DNA of 64,000 bases from Cladorrhinum sp. PSN259 (lineage: Eukaryota; Ascomycota; Sordariomycetes; Sordariales; Podosporaceae), in contig MU867086.1 of the NCBI GenBank assembly GCA_033725935.1, positions 372,001 to 436,000 of the forward strand. Reading direction: 5' to 3'. The notes beneath the pieces are model-generated. The model worked only from the letters and a program-made list of their open reading frames with translations, did not search any database and was not told the DNA's origin. The position numbers and the translations under genes are program-made. Positions 54,101-64,000 of this stretch are shown here, piece after piece (position 1 is the stretch's first letter; each line of letters starts with the position of its first letter).

Positions 54101-56342
54101 AGACCTTGTCATAAATTTCGTCGATTTTCTGCTGAGGCGCCTCGTGATACGTCGCATCGTCAAGAACCAAACTCAGCAGGCCTTGTCGATTTTGCCTGTT
54201 GCAAATATCGTTTATATCCAAAAGGCGACACGTGGTTGCCGCGTAGATAAACAACCCGTCCGCCTTCTTGCTGAGGTTAGCGACGTCCTCATCGCTGATC
54301 CAATTCTGCGGGAGGCCTTTTTCTTTTGCAATTTTGGACAATTGGTGCACGAGAAACCGCGTGATATCGTCTGTCTGTCCCACCTCCCCCTCCTGATACT
54401 GAATCTTTTCGAGCACCTTTTTGTGGTATAAACCCTTAGGAAGCTGTTTAAAGCCATCGACGATATGGTCATCTGCTCGGCTCGTCACAAAGAATCGCAG
54501 CTGGACTTGACAGAGGGTTTGGACGTTTTCGAGCATACCCATGAGATCTTTGACTTCTTTCAGGTCCTTACACTCATCCAGCGCATCGATGATGATAATG
54601 AGACGTATCGACAGAAATTTCGTCTGATCAACTAAGGAAAGTGGTGTGAGAATCAGGTGCTGGAACTGATCCTTGTGTTGCTTTGTCGCAACCGCTGGAA
54701 ATGATCTAAGATACTTGGTGATATGAACCATGAGATCCGGGAACTTGTGCGCCAATTGGCTCGCGATGGTGGTATAGAATTTCTCTGTAGTGTTTCGAGT
54801 GGCGTCTCCTTGCTTGAAGAAGAAGCTTCCTCCCAGGAAAACAGCAGGGGAAGTTGCAAATTCACCTCCGGCGAGTGGCCGATACGCATTCAACGCGTCC
54901 GCCACCGTTAACGACACACTGGTCTTGCCGGTTCCAGCCATTCCCTGAAGCCAGTAAACAGGCTTGGCGTTGGGGTCGTTAAACCAGTCTTGGATGTCGT
55001 TGAGGACATCGAGCCGAGTGCCTTCAGGCATGGAGTATCGGTCTTGTTGACTGCAGCAGAGTCGAAGAGAGCGTCTCCTGCGAAAGGCAACTCTCGTATA
55101 AGTTTTATTTGGTTGCCATCCTGCAGCGAATTATCAGCTTTTTAGCCCAAGAAGAGAAGACCTTTTAGTGAATTTTGCTTTACCAGGACGGCATCATGAA
55201 TCAACTCAGCTTTTATCTCCAGCTGGCTGATGTATCCCGTGATATTCAGGATCTCGACAATGGCACAGTCTTTCAGCCCCTTATCTATTTGCCGTCTCAT
55301 CGACTCGATATTTGTCCACATGGACTTCCAGTTATCAACGGTGAAAGCGCTCCTCATGATGCGAAGAAATCTCCCTTTTGCATACTGCCGCACGAAGCAG
55401 ATCTGATACAAGTAAGCCTCTTCATAAACACGAACAACCTTCCCCTTAATGTCCAAGAGGAGATCATGACGACCTTGGATTTGGCTAAATATCGCAAGTT
55501 AGCATTTTGGCGCACGAGCACAATACAACATAAGGAAATAGAAAAGACACCAACCTTGCGCTCTGAAAGGCCTTCGGCAAAGTCTCCTTCTGTATCACTC
55601 GGTACCGAAGGAGAAGGAACACAAGGTTAGTGAGACCATTAGCAGCGTCTTCGTCTTGCTCAAAGACGTTCTCAAGAAACTAAGACAACAGTTAGACCCA
55701 TCGTCTCCGCTAACTAGATGTAACTGGAGCAGAGAGGGAGTAACTTACCGGGAGGATAGTCATAACACCAGCCCAAGCTAAGGAGGCATGCGGTTCAGCT
55801 GAGGCTGCAGCCCCAATGAGAGCTTTAGAGGCGGAAATCGCCGTGACCACCTTGCGAATGACGTCCCGAACGATGATGGGCTCCTTTTTTCCAACAATGG
55901 AGAAAGATAGCCGATTGTCGGTATCACTGGAGCAAAGCTCTTCAAGTTTGCGGTTGGCGATGACCTGGATGCGCTGGAGGCGATCTTCATCTGGGCTGTC
56001 ACCGGTGTCCGGCGCAGCGTATTCATGTAGCGACGCAACTTTTTCATCTGCAATGTCCTTTTCGAATTTCTCAAGGAGGTCGGCATGCTCCTTGTTCGAT
56101 TTGACGTTCTGATATGCTTCGGCCCAGAGATCCAAGTACTCGAGCGGATCCTGATCGGTCTTATCAGTCATATTGGACTTGTCGTTCCCAGAAAAGTGCT
56201 TGATAGGGCTGTTGAAATCACCTGTGGATTTGACGACATTATCGGGATTCGGAGCCGGTGATGATGATCCGATGTCCTTGTCCTCGTCGTTTCGACTGCG
56301 AATCACCCGGGTCTTCAAAAACTGCTTGAAACGCTGCCGCAT
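51101..56342 (-). pseudogene. NACHT-WD40 (STAND) receptor pseudogene
   Basis: From the ATG at 56342, exons 56342-55749 and 55679-55555 and an exon starting at 55484 (introns 69 and 70 bp) encode a NACHT_N-type N-terminus (LAWAGVMTILP, YEEAYLYQICFVRQYA, LPFAGDALFDS). The NACHT domain follows with P-loop GMAGTGKT (54944-54921) and Walker B IIIIDALDE (54599-54573). About seven or more WD40-like repeats (ASGSEDGAIKIWD, GLCKDNTIRLWD and others) reach 51101. The frame is broken by TAA at 55142-55144, TAG at 53301-53303, TAG at 51668-51670 and shifts near 55025, 53060 and 52080. Each shift needs one missing base. All domains remain legible, so decay is recent, or sequence errors inflate it. Intact relatives act in non-self recognition and cell death. 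Confidence 0.82.
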
Positions 56343-57067
56343 TGTGTGTCTCTCTATTGCTGGAAATGAAATCTTCTAGTTGTCGGAGTGAGTCTCTTTT
56401 CTGCAGGCCGGAAGTTTACTCGTTGCTAGAAGTGAAGGTGACGAGGGAGAAAGCGGGGTTAGGCATCAACTTAAGTTGGATTCAGTATCCCAAGCCCTAT
56501 GACGTTGGAGCATGGTAACGCCTGCATTGGCGTAAAGCCACAGGGAAGATTCTAAGACGCGGATACGTTGAGCTTGTTGAGGAGATCTAGATCGGCAATT
56601 AACGGTGGACCAGCGAATCGGAAGACGGCGATACTTGTGACGGATGTCAGAGCCAGAAATTGATTAGATAACGATGTACGCCAGCTGGTACAGCTAGCAG
56701 ATGGAGAAAAGGTGGAACTGTTAATTGGCGACAGCAGCAGCAGGAAGCTTAACTTCCTACTGCTAGGTATGGCTTCGCCTACTTCCTCTTTCTTCATTAT
56801 CTTGTGATTTTTTACAATCAAAAGCTAATTATTGGCTAAGGGCAGTATATATATACTATTAACAACTAGCCTACGAACTCTTTGCGAGCATAACGCGAAG
56901 TGTAAATAATCTATAAAACTACTTACTTTATGGTTTCTTAATTTCTTAACCAGTTTAATCATATTGCGCACCATCGCAACATCTCAGGTACAAATTCCAT
57001 TGATTATACTATATAAGCGCTCTTATGCATTCTATCAAACGCTCGGGGTCTTGCCCTCTCCACTCAC
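56343..57067. other. Intergenic
   Basis: Upstream region of the NACHT-WD40 pseudogene and 3' flank of the methyltransferase. AT-rich around 56810-57000; nothing else recognised. Confidence 0.4.
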
Positions 57068-57805
57068 TCACTTCGTCTTGACCGAAAACAGATTCCCGCG
57101 GCCCGCCTCAAACGGGAGCGGCATTGAGATATATCCATTGCGCGGATCACTGACGTAATCGACATAGCCGCCGGCCTGCTTAAAGCAGTTCTCGCCGATG
57201 ATGAGGGCGCCCGGCCGCAGGTGCGGCTCAAGCAACTTAAGCACGGGCAAGTACAGCGTAAACGCGCCGTCAAGCAGCACCATGTCGATGTCGCCCTGTA
57301 TGCCCTTGCTAAGGGTTTCACGAGCGTCGCCGACGCGTATCTCGACGAGGCCGGCGAGTCCGGCAGCACCGAGGTTAGCCCTGGCTCGCTCGGCCTTAGT
57401 GGGCTCCAACTCAGTGCCAATGACGAGGCCGCCGCCGCCTCCGCCCATGTTGTCGCGCAGCGCCGCCGCTAAATAGATGGTCGAGATACCCATCGAGGAG
57501 CCAAACTCGACGATGTGCTGGGCCCGGCCGGCGCGTGCGCACGCGTACAGGAAGCGGCCGAACTGCGGGGATACCGCTAGAAAGTTGCCAGCATGCTGGC
57601 TGTAGAGGCCCTTCAGGTCCTTGGTTTCGGATTCGATAAAGTGAGTGATGGCGTCATTCATGGCGTCCTCCCCGGTCCCTGTGCTTTCGTTATCCGACAG
57701 GGAGTCGGCGAAATAGCGTTCCATGAGCGGCCTGTCGGCTACTTCGGCTTCCTGGTGGAGCTTTGCGAGGAGGTCGGCGATGGGGCCGCTGCTGATAGAA
57801 TCCAT
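57068..57805 (-). CDS. SAM-dependent O-methyltransferase-like protein (class I)
   Basis: Single exon, 245 residues from the ATG at 57805. The SAM-binding motif I is VEFGSSMGIST at 99-109, an acidic residue ends strand 2 (GTELEPTKA), motif IV appears as DIDMVLLDGA and a final strand region as LRPGALIIGENC. Overall layout and length match the small cation-dependent O-methyltransferases (catechol/caffeoyl-CoA type, Methyltransf_24). The clear DG and EN positions could hold the metal, but the full metal triad was not established. Substrate unknown; a role on a secondary metabolite is plausible. The gene is immediately next to the transposon block yet shows no RIP-type damage. Confidence 0.82.
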   Translation of the reverse strand: MDSISSGPIADLLAKLHQEAEVADRPLMERYFADSLSDNESTGTGEDAMNDAITHFIESETKDLKGLYSQHAGNFLAVSPQFGRFLYACARAGRAQHIVEFGSSMGISTIYLAAALRDNMGGGGGGLVIGTELEPTKAERARANLGAAGLAGLVEIRVGDARETLSKGIQGDIDMVLLDGAFTLYLPVLKLLEPHLRPGALIIGENCFKQAGGYVDYVSDPRNGYISMPLPFEAGRGNLFSVKTK

Positions 57806-58503
57806 CTCTAGGGTATTTTAAGTCCGTTTCTTGCGCCCGATGAGAAGGTAAGGTATAGTTATTTAGTCTTTGTCTTTTACCAAAAGCTCATCTTTCTACG
57901 AGTGGCGTCAAGTTGGTATGCTCGGGACTAATATATAGGCGAACTGGCTCGCTTGAGAGTATTGTCCCGTCACATCATTCTGTGAGACGCGTGGCTGCCC
58001 TGCGTTGGCGGCCTGCTTCAGGGTAGGGGTGAAATCGTGTTTAACCCCGGAGGATGCTTTATTCCGAGTTGCGGCGACTTTTCTTAGTGGAATATGGCGA
58101 CGGACTCTTGTGCAAACCCGAGTCCGATAATAACATATGTAGCAGATATGTGACTGGGCCGGAGACATTTCATTAAGGTAGCATGCTACGCTCCCTTCTA
58201 TCGAAATGCCGCCTGCGTGCGGTTCACTTGTATCTCGATTAAGTCTAGTGTAGTTTCTCGGACTCCGTCCGGGCTCCGTCTAACTGTGGTTTAACAAGGT
58301 GATAAGACAGGTTAGGGCCCTTTTAAGGCTCTGCTACCTATTATCAGCGATAATTTGCAGTAGAATTCATGGAAAATCCAATACAAACGAAAACCACGCT
58401 AATAATAACAGGGATAGGATATATAGAAGGACAGGGGGTAGGATTCATAGATTTTCTTTTACCAAAATCTATAAAAGTTATATAAGTAGAAAGCTAGGAA
58501 TGA
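57806..58503. other. Intergenic before the transposon block
   Basis: Promoter side of the methyltransferase, then AT-rich sequence. No gene supported. Confidence 0.4.
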
Positions 58504-58508
58504 GGCAA

Positions 58509-59005
58509 TGTTACGCCCCGTGCGTAATACCTTCCCCGCAGGGACCACTGTGTAACTTGTAGCCAATTATAAGGCTAGGGATAAGAAGACCTATAAAACC
58601 CCGTATTATTAATTAAGGGTCGCTCGACGTGCTTGACGCTAAGATCGCTAAGATTTATCGAGCACTTTAAGCATAAAGGGTGCTTGATACGTTCGATAGG
58701 CGAGAATATTCTTAAGAATATCGAGTATATTAGTAGAATATAAGATATTGAGAAAATATATATTAATAGCTTTATTGTAAGTAAAGGGAATATTAGGTAT
58801 TTTTTATCGTAAGGACTTGGTTGCTTACGTAAGTAACATAACGTTTATTATTTATAATCTTCTTTTTAAAGAACTTTACTGGAATAACCTGTTATTAATA
58901 GTAATTAATACTGTCTAAGAGCGTCCTATAATCTTCGATTACCCTATTGTCTTACCTAGGCGCACTGCCTTGCAGTCTGTATCTTACCCGGTATAGGTTG
59001 TAATA
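58509..59005 (+). mobile_element. Solo LTR of a Ty3/gypsy-type element (RIP-mutated)
   Basis: Begins TGTTACGCC and ends GTTGTAATA, and is related along its length to the LTR at 61163-61649. Flanked by a perfect 5-bp target-site duplication, GGCAA at 58504-58508 and 59006-59010. Compared with the second LTR it has many C-to-T and G-to-A changes. The duplication immediately on both sides of a single LTR indicates loss of the internal region by LTR-LTR recombination. Confidence 0.88.
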
Positions 59006-59339
59006 GGCAACTACCGTAGCTTATTTAGTTATATAACTTATCGTTATAGAAAGGAGAAAATACAAGCTGAATTTTATAGATAGAGATCATTTAAGGGGTG
59101 TTAAAATGCGTTAAGGTCCTAACGCTGAAAATATTTTTAACAATTTATGGCAAATCCACAGCAAATTTATAAATAAGTAACGATACCCGCCCTAATACAC
59201 TATTCTAACCTGCCCGGCAAATCCACAGGAAATATATATATAAATAATATTTCGTACTACCGATTGCCCTTTAGTCAAAGGTTCGCCGGTCCTGCTAGCT
59301 ATCTTATTGTACAGGAAAACCATGCCAGTGATCTAGCTG

Positions 59340-61024
59340 GGTGAAAAACCTATACCCTCCTTTTAAGGCCTTAGCTCTTGACTTCTTCGTACTACAGGTA
59401 AAAGGAAGCCCGTCCCAGACTAAGCTTCCTGCATTCCCATATCCTGGTCTGCAGCCGCCGTGGCAGCCGGGGCACCAGTGGCCACGCCAGGCCCCGTCGT
59501 ATCCCTCGTTACTAGGTTTAGCTTTCCCTGCCTTGGATCATTCGCCGCTCGCTTTGCCGCGACGGCTATTAAGGGGGGTCGGCCCCTCGGCCGTTTTCTT
59601 CCTACTACTTGGTATTCCTCGCCTCCTCCCTAAAAGGTTATCTGTCGTTGCTCCTGATTTTGTTTTTCTAGCAGAGTGAGGTCGAATGTCCTCGGCCGGT
59701 ACTAATACGCCTCCTTAGCTGCATTCCGGGCTTTTACTCCTTCCGGGCACTACCGTACCTAGGCCGGGTACTTCCCTGTATAATTCGAATATCTTAGGCT
59801 GGCTTGATTGTTATAGGTAGGGCACTGGGCCTCTCCTGCCCTCCCACCCTCCCCGTAAGCCGTTATGCCATACTGTGGGCATAACGCCGATTTCCTACAG
59901 AACCGTTAGGTATGTCCCTATCCCTAATACTTATAGTACTGGGTGGTTTGCAAGACTGCCTAGTACGGCTCGCAGTGTAATATCTGGGTTCGCTAGACGA
60001 CTCCTTCGTCGTAAGCCTTCTTCGCCTTTTCTTCGCTAGTTATCGTAACTAACGCCGTTGCCTTCGTTATTCCTCCTAATACCGGGATTCGAAATTTAAC
60101 TCTCTCGACTGTCGTTAATCTAATCGTTTTACTGAATTCTGCCTCCGTCGTATCCTTTAGATCCCTTTTTAATATTCCTTTTATTAAGACCGTAAAGGTT
60201 CTCTTTACCTCCTTTACCTCCTCTCCGAATGCCTTCGTAATCCACTCCTTATTCGCGTTTTGCGTATACTATTCCTTTATTTTCGCCTCCTAGAAAGTAA
60301 CTACTACGTTACCGCTCGGAAGCTTCTTCGCCGTAACTGCCCCTCTCCTTTTAGACGCTCCGTTTACTGCCTGAACGATCTCTTAAGGAGACCGCCGGGC
60401 AAGTGCCGGCGCGACTAAGCTACGTATTAAGACCTCTTTCCTAATACGCCCCGGTATAACCTTCTTTAGGGGCTCTTCGGCAGCCACTGCCGCCTAAGTG
60501 CGGGCTCCTATACCCGGCCCCCCTCTCTGAAAGCTGACTTTTAGTGCTTTCTTCACCTTATTCTTTACTTCTTAAACTTCCTCTTTTAACCTCCCGATTG
60601 CCTTCTGAACTTCTTCTGTAATTGCCTTCTATAGAGCCCCGAAATCAGCCCCTTTCGAGAAGGGACCTTTCTCTTCCAAGACCTCAATTCTTATCCGTAT
60701 CCTCGCGATTCTTCTTACGAGCTCGTCGATTAGATAAAATGCTTTATTATTATCTTTTCCCGGGACTAAGTCTATTAATAATCCTATAATACCCTCTTCC
60801 TCTAGTCCCTTTAAAAGCTTCCGCTGCATTTCCTTATCCTCGTCCTTATCCTTATTATCTCCGCTTTTATCAGCGCCCTCCTCCATTTCCTCGTCTTCTT
60901 CGTCAATTAGCGTCGTTCTGGTTAGCTGGGATCTTCCGGGCAGTGGGGCAAGCCCCACTGCAGGACTTTTCCTTATCGCGGTCGCCCTCTTTCCCCCGCC
61001 TCTTCCCCCCATCTTTAGAGGCAT
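59340..61024 (-). mobile_element. ORF1 (gag-like) relic of a Tad1-type LINE
   Basis: From the ATG at 61024 a basic, Gly/Arg-rich start (MPLKMGGRGGGKRATAIR) and a Glu/Lys-rich coiled-coil region lead to a central conserved domain (TKAFGEEVKEVKRTF, FRIPVLGGITKATALVTITS). It then leads to remains of zinc knuckles of the kind KCQGxGHTxRFC (read here as YKYxGxGHTxRFCRKSALC). Many stops replace Gln or Trp codons, and cysteines read as tyrosine, as expected from RIP. No endonuclease or reverse-transcriptase part follows before the solo LTR, so the element is truncated. Coordinates of the 3' end are approximate. Confidence 0.75.
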
Positions 61025-61162
61025 CGTGGCGACGCGCTACGCCCCCCCGCCGGTTGGAAGCCGTCGTCGAGGGATAGAGCTTTTTAAGCTCGATTGAATG
61101 ATGGTATTTTCGTACGTTTTGTCGCCAAGTTCATAGATTACGCTACCCGTTATGCAGCCTAA

Positions 61163-61649
61163 TGTTACGCCTCGCGCGTAAATCCCCCGCACACGGACCA
61201 CTATGCAGGGCATTGTGGGACCATGACCAATCGTTGGGCCAGGGATGTGAAGACCCACGAAGTCCCGATGCAACCAATCAAGATGTGCCTGCTCTGATCG
61301 CTGCCAAGCACAGCAAGCACGGCGAGCAAGAAGCCTGCTCGCTGTGATCGCGGATTTACAGAGCGAGCAGAGCGAGCAAGGTATAATATACACAGGAAAT
61401 ATATGTAGATAGCTTCACTATAAGTAGAGGAAGTACTGGGCACTTCCTATCGTGAGGACTTGGTTCCTCACGCAAGCAATACAATCGTTCATTGTCTACA
61501 ATACTCATAAGCGATATTTTGTAGAGCTACCTGTTAGTTGACAGTGATTGACCCCGTCTGAGAGCGTCCCATAACCTTCGATTCCCCTGTCATATTACCT
61601 TAGGCGTACTGCCTTGCAGTCTGAACCCTACCCGGTGCAGGTTGTAACA
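61163..61649 (+). repeat. 5' LTR of the right-edge Ty3/gypsy element
   Basis: 487 bp, starting TGTTAC and ending GTAACA, a perfect 6-bp inverted terminal repeat. Homologous to the solo LTR at 58509-59005 but much less AT-shifted. The left flank is CCTAA; the matching duplication would lie beyond the window. Confidence 0.88.
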
Positions 61650-61708
61650 CGTTGCTTGCGTCATTCAAGATCGAACGTTGTGCTCAGATACCACAAATAA
61701 CCTTCAAT

Positions 61709-63535
61709 ATGGCTTCCACTTCCGCCAATCCCTCTACCGCTAACCCGAATATCGACGAGGGAGAAGTCCAACTTCCGGATGTCACTCCGCCCAGCGATGA
61801 CGAGTCCGATGAAGAAAAGGTTCCGAAACTGAACCTTAAGGAGAAGATTAATACTATTAGACGGAAACTCCTCGGCATAGAAAAAGCTCTGATGGCGAAG
61901 GACGAACTTAAGGAACTTAAGGAGGAAATTATGCGTCTCTAAACCGCTGTCGCGAGCAAGCGTACCAGCAAGACCGATAATGTCCCTAAGATCGCAGCTA
62001 AGGTCGGCAAACCCCCTGTTTTTAACGGCAGTAAATAAGAACTCCCGTCCTGGATCTCGCACGTTAGAACCAACCTCCGGCTCCATAATATTAAGGACCC
62101 CGAGTCTTAACTCCTTTACGCTGCCAGTTACCTCGGAGGGGACCCTAAGCAATGGTTTGACGGGATCCTCAGGAACTACTTCGACTACGCCGAAGACGAG
62201 AGAGAAACCCTCACTCAGGAGATCTTCGAAGTTAGGCTGAGCAAGTTTAAGGAGGAAATCAAGAAAATATATAGCGAGCCCGACGAGGAGAAGGCCGCCG
62301 AAGATCGCTTAGAGCGATTAGTGCAAACGATATTAGCCGCAGCATACGCGACATTATTCCGTCGCGACGCTTTTAGGGTAAATTGGGCAGAAGCAGGCCT
62401 AAAGAACAGGTTCTACAGGGGATTAAAACCCAAGGTCAAGGATAAACTTATTAAGGAGGACCGACACGCCTTATCGCTCGACGACTACATTAACAAAGCC
62501 ATTATCGTTAATAATCGCATCTTCGAGAGAACAATGGAGGATAAGGGCGTTTATAGGGACCCCCGCTTCCCTAAGGCCAACACCCCCAGAAAGTACCAGC
62601 ACAAGAGTACTTCGACTAGAACTCACCCTGGACCTATAAACATTAGCGCAGCATAACACAATAACCAGCGCAAGTATGGCGACAAGCCCAAGGACAAATC
62701 CAAGGTCAAATATTTTAATTATAACAAATTAGGTCACTATGCACGAGATTATCGTGCCCCCAGGAAGTTCAAACTAGTGCCTGAACAAAAGCGTATGCAG
62801 TATGCCGAAGACGACCGCACTATCAGGATGGCTTGGCAGGACAGCGACGACGATACCCTCGCACCTACCTACGATAGCTTCAACGAGGAAGAATACACCA
62901 GCGAGTTAGAACAATACGTATCACCTCTACCCGACGATAGCGAAAATTCGGAACCCAAGGGAACGATCGACTACCCCTCAGAACTAGATATAAGCAGAGA
63001 CATAGGCTAGTAAATTACCTCAGAAGACATGGCAGAAAGCTTTACAGTAACTGGGAGAGTCGTAAAAGATATCCGAGAGATAATGGTTATCCGGGAAGAG
63101 AAAGGACGACCCGACGACATATCCCTCGCCTCTCCTACCTATATCCTATACCTACACGTCGCCTGGTTCAACTATATTTACGATAACTATATCTTCCATT
63201 ATAGATATAAGGTTTTTCACGAATTCTTTCCCTCACGCTTGAATAACAAACCCATTCTTAAGGTCCACGAAGCAGGATCAGATAACGAATAGAATTTTAG
63301 GACATCAACGGAACGTGCTAACATCCTCCATATAGAAAGCCAGGTACCTACAGAATATTAGGATAAGGATAAACCTGACTACGAGGACTGCCCACACGCA
63401 TGGTGCGTCAGGCACAAGAGAGAAAAAGCCAGAGAATGGCACAGACGGAGAACACGACAAAACTCCAACCTCATTATAGCGCCACGATCGGGAAACGGCC
63501 AACGGGCCTCCCCAGGCCCAAATGGATCAGACTAA
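61709..63535 (+). pseudogene. Gag of the Ty3/gypsy element, RIP-inactivated
   Basis: One reading frame from the ATG at 61709 runs to about 63535 but holds TAA at 61940-61942 and further stops at about 62033, 62107, 62654, 63008 and 63011, then near 63290 and 63362. At least the first three sit where CAA would restore glutamine. Legible parts are an acidic, Lys/Glu-rich start, the retrotransposon gag core (PSWISHVRTNLRL, QWFDGILRNYF, FYRGLKPKVKDKL) and a zinc knuckle whose three cysteine positions all read tyrosine (YFNYNKLGHYARDY, near 62708-62750). A second motif, EDCPHAWCVRHKREKA, near 63390 keeps its cysteines. Confidence 0.85.
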
Positions 63536-63675
63536 TTCCACACCGACGGATCACAACTCGCATCAGGAGGCCGCGAGCCGGATCCAACAAAAAGACCTCC
63601 ACGGCGCATCACGAAACAGTCGCCAGAGCTACAGTACTAGGCAACGAGAACGCCTTAACTATAGAAGTTCGATAG

Positions 63676-64000
63676 AAGGGCTCCAAAGGAAAGGAATACC
63701 GAGCCATTGCAGTAATCGACTCAGGGAGCACGATCAACATTATTAATCCTTCATTTATAAACAAAACAAGGATACCGTAGGTCAAGAAGAAACAACCTTA
63801 CCGAATAAAGACCTACGAAGGGCAAACGGCCAGTTACGATAGTAAAATCAGTTCACGGGAAACAACACTCTTAATCACAGTGGATAATGACCCGCAGGAA
63901 GTGAATTTTAATATCCTACCTACAGGTCCCAAGTGCGACATGATTTTAGGACATCCGTGGTTAAAGAAATACAACCCGGATATCGACTGGGAGAATGGCC
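63676..64000 (+). pseudogene. Pol start: retropepsin-like aspartic protease of the Ty3/gypsy element
   Basis: Read in the -1 frame relative to gag. The active-site loop IDSGSTINIINPSF is at 63715-63756, and the flap-side and closing motif CDMILGHPWLKKYNPDIDW is near the window end. A TAG at about 63778 sits in the middle and another near 63674. The frame is open from about 63400, overlapping the end of gag. Confidence 0.8.

Larger units (their letters stand above)
61163..64000 (+). mobile_element. Ty3/gypsy retrotransposon, 5' part, continues past the window
   Basis: Order of parts: LTR (61163-61649), untranslated leader, gag (from 61709), then an aspartic protease beginning near 63700 in another frame. 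Reverse transcriptase, RNase H and integrase would lie to the right. No convincing primer-binding site could be assigned after the LTR. Confidence 0.88.

Noticed and set aside
59341..59679. Plus-strand 112-residue frame
   Set aside because: Reverse shadow of the LINE ORF1 relic, which accounts for the sequence on the minus strand.
1..64000. CRISPR arrays, rRNA or tRNA genes
   Set aside because: No regularly spaced repeats with unique spacers, and no recognisable RNA gene. Absence of tRNAs was judged by eye only; a covariance-model scan would be decisive.

Overview
This is nuclear DNA of a filamentous ascomycete (Pezizomycotina, probably Sordariomycetes). The genes have short introns (46-103 bp) with GTRNGN donors, CTRAC/CTAAT-like branch sites and YAG acceptors. 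They include families typical of these fungi: HET-domain proteins, NACHT/STAND receptors, berberine-bridge-like oxidases, a heme-thiolate peroxidase and a CE3 esterase. Repeats carry C-to-T / G-to-A changes of the kind left by repeat-induced point mutation (RIP). No bacterial operon features, rRNA, tRNA or CRISPR array were recognised. All gene models and splice sites were read by eye.

Layout. 0.3-3.7 kb: intact HET-NACHT receptor (-). 3.7-5.6 kb: gene-free, with minisatellites. 5.6-6.5 kb: NAD(P)-binding reductase-like gene (-). 8.5-10.3 kb: FAD-linked oxidase (+). 10.7-13.9 kb: large HET-like membrane protein (-) with an apparent one-base deletion. 14.4-15.9 kb: CorA-like transporter pseudogene (+). 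16-17.4 kb: AT-rich repeats and a TPR relic. 17.4-19.5 kb: intact HET protein (+). 19.9-20.8 kb: GT8 glycosyltransferase pseudogene (-). 21.0-22.5 kb: repeat copy and an unidentified degraded locus. 22.8-24.3 kb: six-exon ethanolamine kinase (-). 25.3-31.9 kb: class III aminotransferase (+), GMC oxidoreductase (+) and a second BBE-like oxidase (-). 32.8-34.3 kb: metalloprotease with lectin repeats (-), upstream of a divergent orphan gene (35.3-36.0 kb, +). 36.8-39.6 kb: von Willebrand-type alpha-kinase (+). 39.9-42.6 kb: HET and nucleoside-phosphorylase relics around an intact CE3 esterase. 43.4-45.3 kb: secreted Cys-rich protein (-). 46.9-48.9 kb: secreted S33 peptidase (+). 49.7-50.6 kb: heme-thiolate peroxidase (-). 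51.1-56.3 kb: NACHT-WD40 pseudogene (-). 57.1-57.8 kb: O-methyltransferase (-). 58.5-64 kb: transposon block with a solo LTR, a LINE ORF1 relic and a RIP-damaged Ty3/gypsy element running off the right edge.

Interpretation. The window looks like an accessory, fast-evolving region. Two intact HET-type proteins, one HET-like membrane protein and four dead or fragmentary receptor pieces (TPR, HET C-terminus, phosphorylase effector domain, NACHT-WD40) suggest repeated birth and death of allorecognition or innate-immunity genes. Between them lie oxidases, secreted hydrolases and a possible small metabolic group (25.3-31.9 kb). The ethanolamine kinase is the clearest core gene. The architectures most worth attention are the metalloprotease with three H-type lectin-like repeats, the vWA alpha-kinase with an intragenic coiled-coil minisatellite, and the HET-like membrane protein.
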